NCBI GenBank assembly: GCA_039182515.1
Contig: JBCDCE010000006.1
Location: 18,299 to 82,298 of the forward strand
Reading direction: 5' to 3'
DNA length: 64,000 nucleotides
From: JBCDCE01 sp039182515
GTDB lineage: Bacteria; Pseudomonadota; Alphaproteobacteria; Rhodobacterales; Rhodobacteraceae
This document shows, in pieces, positions 59,447-64,000 of the stretch. A program made the position numbers and the translations under genes. The stretch's first letter is position 1. Each line of letters opens with the position of its first letter. The notes under the pieces are model-generated. The model saw nothing but the letters and a program-made list of their open reading frames with translations, did no database searches and was not told the origin of the DNA.

Positions 59447-60189
59447 TGTCTGAAGGGGCGGCGCGTCTGGTCACAGCACCCGTTGCCGATCTCTTGCGCG
59501 CGCCGGATGGCTCGCGTGACCGCCAGTTGCAGATGGGCGAAGCTTTTGACGTCGAACGTAAGAATGGAGCTTGGTTTTGGGGGCGCGCGGCCCGCGACGG
59601 CTATCCTGGCTGTATCGCAGCGCATCTCTTGGCGGAAGAAAAGTCGCCAACGCATCGTGTGGCGGTTCGTGCGACCCATTTGTATGACGCGCCAGATTTC
59701 AAAACCCGGGAGCGGGCCTCTTTAGGGTTTGGCGCTGAGCTCTGCGTCGAGGTTGAGCACAAAAAATGGTTTGAATGTAGCCAAGGCTTTGTGCCCAAGA
59801 GCCATTTGCGCCCGGCTCATCGCCCGTTTTCTGATCCTGTGACTGTCGCGCAGCTCTTTTTCGGCACGCCTTATCTTTGGGGCGGCAATTCTGTTTTTGG
59901 GATCGATTGCTCCGGATTGGTGCAGGCTGGGCTTTTGGCTTGCGGCGTTGCTTGTCCGGGGGACAGTGGGCCGCAATGTGAAGCCTTGGGGACGCCCATC
60001 GCCCTTTCTGATGTGCGCCGCGGCGATCTTGTGTTTTGGCCGGGGCATGTGGCTTGGGTTGTGGATCCTGAAACGATCCTGCATGCCAACGCGCACCACA
60101 TGGCTGTGGCTTACGAAAGATTGAGTGCGGCGGTGTTGCGGATCGAGGCTCAAGGGGGTGGCGCGGTAAGCGCTGTTAAACGGCTTTAG
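59446..60189 (+). CDS. NlpC/P60-family peptidase with SH3 domains
   Basis: 247 residues. N-terminal SH3-like repeats (ADLLRAPDGSRDRQLQMGEA; VRATHLYDAPDFKTRERASL), then a C40 peptidase domain with the catalytic cysteine in FGIDCSGLVQAG and the histidine in WPGHVAWVVD. This group cuts within peptidoglycan stem peptides; no signal peptide is seen, so it may act on recycled muropeptides in the cytoplasm. Translationally coupled to the aminopeptidase, consistent with peptide recycling. Confidence 0.9.
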   Translation: MSEGAARLVTAPVADLLRAPDGSRDRQLQMGEAFDVERKNGAWFWGRAARDGYPGCIAAHLLAEEKSPTHRVAVRATHLYDAPDFKTRERASLGFGAELCVEVEHKKWFECSQGFVPKSHLRPAHRPFSDPVTVAQLFFGTPYLWGGNSVFGIDCSGLVQAGLLACGVACPGDSGPQCEALGTPIALSDVRRGDLVFWPGHVAWVVDPETILHANAHHMAVAYERLSAAVLRIEAQGGGAVSAVKRL

Positions 60190-60527
60190 GTGATGGACCG
60201 GATGAGTTTGCGCTCAAGGACGCGCAGCACTGTTTTGAGATCATGGCCGCGTTTGAGGATTTGGCCGTCCATTGCCACAACCCTATACATGCCCTGTTTC
60301 AAGCGCAGTTTTGGGCGTTTTTCGATGCGGTAGAGCGGATGCTCAGCCGTGCGGCGAAAGACCGAGAACACGGCCACGTCGCGCAAGGACGAGATCCCAT
60401 AGTCGCGCCATTCGCCGGCAGCGACCATACGCCCGTAAAGGCCGAGGATCAGCGACAGTTCTGTGCGGTGAAAGTTGACCTGCTCAGGGGCTTGCGTTGG
60501 AAACGGGACGGGGTTTTCGATGTTCAT
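60186..60527 (-). CDS. DUF2794 protein
   Basis: 113 residues of DUF2794, a small family confined to alphaproteobacteria. Core: FHRTELSLILGLYGRMVAAG, EWRDYGISSLRDVAVFSVFR and RIEKRPKLRLKQGMYRVVAM. Start at ATG 60527. Function unknown. It lies just downstream of imuB (32 bases) on the same strand, and its stop overlaps the NlpC/P60 stop by four bases. Confidence 0.85.
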   Translation of the reverse strand: MNIENPVPFPTQAPEQVNFHRTELSLILGLYGRMVAAGEWRDYGISSLRDVAVFSVFRRTAEHPLYRIEKRPKLRLKQGMYRVVAMDGQILKRGHDLKTVLRVLERKLIRSIT

Positions 60528-60559
60528 GGGAAAAGAGTTGCGCGGCTTGGGCGCATAAA

Positions 60560-62260
60560 TCAAGGACTTTGCACATCTGATGAGATGTCTTGCCCGTGGC
60601 AAAACCAGCCTGCCGACATGGCTGCCCCATGGGCATAAAAGAGCCAGAGCGTTTCGCCGGAGGTGACGCTCACACGCCAATAATCGCGTGTGCCGGATCT
60701 CCATTCTGGATCATCGAGCCACCATTCTGGCGCGATGCGTTCTGGGCCTTTTGCCTCCAGGAGGGTCAGATCCCTGTTGCGCCAGCGAAACTGACCAGGC
60801 AGCAGAGGGGTTTGCTCGGCATGCACGGGCTCCGGAGGCCACAACAGCAATGGGCGTGGGCGCGTTGGTTTGGGCCAGTCAAAACAAGGCTCTGACCAGG
60901 CGGCTGCCAGCGTTTTACTGGCTTTTTCAGGCAGATGCGATTGGGCGGGATGTTCGCGGGTGATGGACTCTAATCCCACGCGCGCGCCCAAGCGACCAAT
61001 CAGATCGTCCAGGCTGGTGTTGTCTTGAGCCCTATCACTCGCAGCTGTGCCTGCATCCATATGGCCTTTGTGCTGTTTGCGATGCTGGGGTTCTGTGAGC
61101 GTGGCTTCTAGGCGCAACATATCGATGCCAAAGCCCGCGTCGATCTCTTGTATTTTCATGGCCAAAAGCGGTCGGATCCGATGGGGGCTGGCCGAGGGGC
61201 GTGCAAGGCCTGCATCGATCCATTGCATCGTGCTGTCGCTGCGGTAAGCCTGCAAGCGCACGCGCCGGGCGCCACGCCCTTTTTCGTTCAAGCGCAGTTC
61301 AAGCTGAGGCAAAAGGCGATCAAGGCCTGCCAGAATATCGCTTTCGAGCCCAATGGGTTCTGGGAACGACAGCCGACAGGCAAAATGCATGGGCGGCTTT
61401 GCGGGTGAGACGGGTTCCGGCACCATTCCAAGCGCTTGATCTAGGCGGAGCACCAACTCGCGCCCAAAACGCCTGGCCAGACCTGCACGGGGCTGACCGG
61501 CCAAATCTGAAATGCGACGCAGACCGAGGCGGTTGAGCTCTGTGACTGTGCTGTCGCTGAGGCGTAGGGCGGCCACGGGCAACGGGCCGATGGCGGTATG
61601 GGTTTTGCCTGAGGACGCGATGCGGTGCGTATCGGGGCGCAATGTCATCAGCTTGGGCGCTTGGCCGCCCCGCTCCCAGTTGCGCCGCTTTCCGGCTTTG
61701 GCGCGTGTGGCATAGGCCTCTTGGTCGATATCATCGCCGCTGCGGTTTGTGCCCAGATTTGTGCCCAGAGTTGTGCCTGGGGGCTGTCCTGCGTAACGGG
61801 CTAAGGCCCAGGCTGCGCCGACCGTGTCTGCGAGGCCTGGCAGGGTTGTGAGGCCCAAGTCAGCAAAATCCGTGCTGATGGTTTGTAAGGTGGCCAATTC
61901 GCCACCAAAAAGATGAGCGCATCCCGTGATATCGATCATCAAGCCATCGGGCGCATAGTCTGCGACCCAAGGGGAATATTTGCCGGCCCAACGGCGTAGG
62001 TGCGCGAGAAATTGGGCTTCTGACTGGGGGTTTTGGAGGGCTGTGAGCAGGTTTGGGCACATGGCTGTGGCGTCGCGCAGGGGCTGGCCAATGCGCAGGC
62101 CTTCGGCTTCGGCCTCTGCCGACAGAGATGATAGCGCCTGTGCTTGACCCACTTGAGCCACAACCGCAAAGGGTTGCTCAATGGTGCCGCGCGCGGCGCG
62201 CAAGAGTCGTTCGGCTCCTAGGTGTGGGAACCAAAGGGAGAGAATACGTTTGTTGGGCAT
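60560..62260 (-). CDS. imuB: ImuB, inactive Y-family polymerase homologue
   Basis: 566 residues of the ImuB family, the adaptor of mutasomes that help DnaE2 replicate across damage. Polymerase fold segments: RILSLWFPHLGAERLLRAAR, LRIGQPLRDATAMCPNLLTA. In active enzymes the palm motif reads SIDE; here YAPDGLMIDITG, so the key glutamate is missing, as in other ImuB proteins. A GTTC-N7-GTTC LexA box lies 18 bases upstream. Normally imuA precedes and dnaE2 follows; neither is adjacent here. A low-complexity repeat TTLGTNLGTN occurs near residue 180. Confidence 0.9.
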   Translation of the reverse strand: MPNKRILSLWFPHLGAERLLRAARGTIEQPFAVVAQVGQAQALSSLSAEAEAEGLRIGQPLRDATAMCPNLLTALQNPQSEAQFLAHLRRWAGKYSPWVADYAPDGLMIDITGCAHLFGGELATLQTISTDFADLGLTTLPGLADTVGAAWALARYAGQPPGTTLGTNLGTNRSGDDIDQEAYATRAKAGKRRNWERGGQAPKLMTLRPDTHRIASSGKTHTAIGPLPVAALRLSDSTVTELNRLGLRRISDLAGQPRAGLARRFGRELVLRLDQALGMVPEPVSPAKPPMHFACRLSFPEPIGLESDILAGLDRLLPQLELRLNEKGRGARRVRLQAYRSDSTMQWIDAGLARPSASPHRIRPLLAMKIQEIDAGFGIDMLRLEATLTEPQHRKQHKGHMDAGTAASDRAQDNTSLDDLIGRLGARVGLESITREHPAQSHLPEKASKTLAAAWSEPCFDWPKPTRPRPLLLWPPEPVHAEQTPLLPGQFRWRNRDLTLLEAKGPERIAPEWWLDDPEWRSGTRDYWRVSVTSGETLWLFYAHGAAMSAGWFCHGQDISSDVQSP

Positions 62261-62277
62261 ATCGTGGCAGCGATAAT

Positions 62278-62292
62278 GTTCCTGTTATGTTC
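62278..62292 (+). promoter_or_regulatory. LexA (SOS) box of imuB
   Basis: GTTCCTGTTATGTTC fits the alphaproteobacterial LexA consensus GTTC-N7-GTTC exactly. It is 18 bases upstream of the imuB ATG, where repressor binding would block initiation. Predicts induction by DNA damage. Confidence 0.85.
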
Positions 62293-62328
62293 TTAATATG
62301 GGGCTCGTTTTGATGAGTCGAGTCTTTT

Positions 62329-62347
62329 GCGATCTCTTTGAGATCGC
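62329..62347. repeat. Hairpin between imuB and the I78 lipoprotein gene
   Basis: GCGATCTC-TTT-GAGATCGC, perfect 8-base arms. It lies between the minus-strand lipoprotein stop (62395) and imuB start and next to copy D of the GAGTATTT motif; may terminate the lipoprotein transcript, though no T-run follows. Confidence 0.45.
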
Positions 62348-62361
62348 GGCGCCTCCGGCGG

Positions 62362-62383
62362 GAGTATTTGGGCCAAGAAAAAG
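62362..62383 (+). repeat. GAGTATTT-type intergenic motif, copy D
   Basis: GAGTATTTGGGCCAAGAAAA then AG, preceded by GCCTCCGGCGG, a small hairpin. Orientation is opposite to both flanking genes. Other copies at 11796, 20341 and 50931. Confidence 0.6.
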
Positions 62384-62394
62384 ATCGGGCGGAT

Positions 62395-62658
62395 TTAGCC
62401 GCAACTCAGCCGAACGATCACGTCATCTGCGTTCAAGTGAATGTTGAGGCGGTCCTCTCGATAGTCTTTGGTGACAGCCTGGTTGGGCCGGATCACGCGC
62501 ACGGGCTGCAAGAGGAGAACCGTTTCTAGAGATGTCACGGGTTGATCCAAATAAGTGGTAAGACTTGCGCGGTTGCAAGTGTCTGGCAAGGTTTGCTCCG
62601 GCGCTTTGAGCGGCGCACAGGCGGTCAATAGAGCCAAAAAGATGAAGCGTTTGCGCAT
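62395..62658 (-). CDS. I78-family peptidase-inhibitor-like lipoprotein
   Basis: 87 residues. Lipoprotein signal MRKRFIFLALLTAC with lipobox LTAC at 11-14. The mature part has the I78 inhibitor signature: CNRASLTTYLDQPVTSLE, RVIRPNQAVTKDYREDRLNI and the C-terminal VIVRLSCG. Family founders inhibit elastase-like proteases in fungi; bacterial lipoprotein forms are uncharacterised. AGGAGG seven bases before ATG 62658. Confidence 0.85.
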   Translation of the reverse strand: MRKRFIFLALLTACAPLKAPEQTLPDTCNRASLTTYLDQPVTSLETVLLLQPVRVIRPNQAVTKDYREDRLNIHLNADDVIVRLSCG

Positions 62659-62738
62659 TCCAAGCCTCCTATACAAGACTGTTGCAATATGCGCCTGCCT
62701 CCCGCAGGGTCTAGGAGGAATTTGAGGAGGATTGATCC

Positions 62739-63851
62739 ATGCGCACACGGGCTGCGGTTGCTGTAAAGGCAGGAGCTCCATTGGAGATTATGGAGGTAAA
62801 TCTTGAAGGTCCGAAGGCCGGCGAGGTTTTGGTGGAGATAAAAGCGACTGGCATCTGTCATACAGATGAATTTACGCTCTCAGGGGCAGACCCCGAAGGC
62901 TTGTTCCCGGCGATCCTAGGGCATGAAGGCGCGGGCGTTGTGGTGGATGTTGGCCCCGGTGTGACCTCGCTGAAAAAGGGGGATCATGTGATCCCGCTCT
63001 ATACGCCTGAGTGCCGCGAATGTGAGTATTGCCTCAACCCAAAAACCAACCTTTGCCAAGCGATCCGCTCCACACAAGGGCAGGGGCTGATGCCCGATGG
63101 GACAAGCCGGTTCTCGACGCTCGATGGCGATCCGATTTTGCACTACATGGGCTGCTCGACCTTTGCCAATCACACGGTTTTGCCAGAGATTGCTTTGGCC
63201 AAAGTCCGCAAAGATGCTCCGTTTGACAAAATTTGCTACATTGGCTGCGGTGTAACCACGGGCATTGGCGCGGTGATGAATACGGCCAAAGTGGAGATCG
63301 GCAGCCGGGCGATTGTCTTTGGCCTGGGTGGCATTGGTCTCAATGTTCTTCAGGGCCTTCGCTTGGCTGGAGCAGACCAGATTGTTGGTGTTGATCTCAA
63401 CGACAGCAAAAAAGCGATGGCTGAGCATTTTGGCATGACGGACTTTGTGAACCCTTCTGAAGTGGATGGAGACCTTGTGGCCCATTTGGTTGAGCTTACG
63501 AAGGGCGGCGCTGACTACACCTTTGATGCGACCGGCAATGTTGGTGTGATGCGCACGGCGCTCGAGTCTGCTCACAAAGGCTGGGGTGAGTCGATCATTA
63601 TTGGTGTTGCACCTGCCGGTGCTGAGATCAACACGCGGCCTTTTCAGCTCGTGACTGGCCGGTCTTGGCGTGGCACGGCATTTGGTGGCGCGCGTGGACG
63701 GACAGACGTGCCTCAGATTGTGGATTGGTACATGGACGGAAAGATCGAGATCGATCCTATGATCACCCATACGATGGGGCTAGATGAGATCAACCATGGG
63801 TTCGATCTGATGCACGAAGGTAAATCGATCCGGTCGGTTGTGACATTCTGA
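62739..63851 (+). CDS. adhC: S-(hydroxymethyl)glutathione dehydrogenase (class III ADH)
   Basis: 370 residues. Oxidises the glutathione adduct of formaldehyde with NAD; second step of glutathione-linked formaldehyde removal. Catalytic zinc site ATGICHTDEFTLSGAD; structural zinc cysteines in PECRECEYCLNPKTNLC; coenzyme motif VFGLGGIGLNVLQG. GGAGGA lies eight bases before the ATG. The demethylases at 6264 and 11855 are possible formaldehyde sources in the same organism. Confidence 0.94.
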   Translation: MRTRAAVAVKAGAPLEIMEVNLEGPKAGEVLVEIKATGICHTDEFTLSGADPEGLFPAILGHEGAGVVVDVGPGVTSLKKGDHVIPLYTPECRECEYCLNPKTNLCQAIRSTQGQGLMPDGTSRFSTLDGDPILHYMGCSTFANHTVLPEIALAKVRKDAPFDKICYIGCGVTTGIGAVMNTAKVEIGSRAIVFGLGGIGLNVLQGLRLAGADQIVGVDLNDSKKAMAEHFGMTDFVNPSEVDGDLVAHLVELTKGGADYTFDATGNVGVMRTALESAHKGWGESIIIGVAPAGAEINTRPFQLVTGRSWRGTAFGGARGRTDVPQIVDWYMDGKIEIDPMITHTMGLDEINHGFDLMHEGKSIRSVVTF

Positions 63852-63859
63852 GAGGTACA

Positions 63860-64000
63860 TTGAACGAATGTGGGCGTCGCGCGCCCCCCGCGCGCGCCCC
63901 GTTGGGTTTTAAGCAAAGGCCGGTGGCCGTTTGTTGAAAAAGGAGGTGGGCGGGCCCCCCCCGTGCAAAAAAAGCGAAACGGCGGATAACGCCGGGAACA
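63860..64000. other. Anomalous terminal sequence, probably poor quality
   Basis: After the adhC stop the last ~140 bases contain homopolymers and simple runs (CCCCCC, GCGCGCGC, CCCCCCCC, AAAAAAA) and no recognisable gene, unlike anywhere else in the window. Best read as a contig end with base-calling errors. Confidence 0.5.

Overview
The window reads as a chromosome segment of a marine alphaproteobacterium of the Rhodobacterales (Roseobacter group). The evidence is gene content: two FAD-GcvT dimethylglycine/sarcosine dehydrogenase paralogues with a homocysteine methyltransferase, malyl-CoA lyase, a DUF2794 protein, an IalB-like protein, VPLPA-type C-terminal sorting signals, a Hint-domain protein and a GTTC-N7-GTTC SOS box. 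GC content is moderate. There is no rRNA, tRNA, CRISPR array, phage or intact insertion sequence that I can recognise.

Layout. 1-4641: end of an unknown gene, gamma-glutamyltransferase, an RsbV/RsbW-type partner-switch pair, a thiolase and free methionine sulfoxide reductase. 4820-14299: an XRE-cupin regulator, a GFA protein, a small exported protein, two dimethylglycine dehydrogenase-like enzymes, a homocysteine methyltransferase and a flavin split-barrel protein, a set fitting glycine betaine demethylation; a leucine-rich-repeat gene is wedged inside it. 14300-25261: repeats, RNase R, dapE, a secreted Hint protein, dapD, a LOG protein, a DsbA-like protein, rlmN and an IalB-like protein. 25527-34030: glpD, then an exopolysaccharide block (ManC-like protein lacking its catalytic motifs, YjbH, YjbF, a YjbE-like small protein, a CapD-type epimerase). 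34296-37476: glycerate 2-kinase, malyl-CoA lyase, rlmH and rsfS. 37813-48908: the leucine genes leuC, leuD and leuB, separated by two CTERM proteins, a membrane protein, an endonuclease-family protein, an epimerase and a LysR regulator. 49026-55629: a DMT transporter, an amidohydrolase, SulP plus universal stress protein, asd and two small orphan genes behind a structured leader. 55846-63851: an SbtA/SbtB bicarbonate pair, an Hpt-like protein, leucyl aminopeptidase, an NlpC/P60 peptidase, DUF2794, imuB with a LexA box, an I78 lipoprotein and glutathione-dependent formaldehyde dehydrogenase. The last 140 bases look like poor-quality contig-end sequence.

Recurring theme. Accessory genes for surface or recognition functions sit inside otherwise ordinary metabolic loci (LRR in the betaine locus, Hint between dapD and dapE, CTERM proteins between leuC and leuD). 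Three kinds of dispersed non-coding repeat occur: a TA-bounded ~105-bp palindromic element (two copies), 16-bp tandem arrays placed between convergent genes (two arrays with the core inverted between them), and a GAGTATTT-type intergenic motif (four copies).

The observations I consider most worth following are the doubly degenerate ManC-like protein heading the exopolysaccharide block, the 16-bp arrays, the two small genes behind nested hairpins, and the 24-codon leader that overlaps the rsfS start. All functions are assigned by reading motifs and family resemblance; no database search was run.
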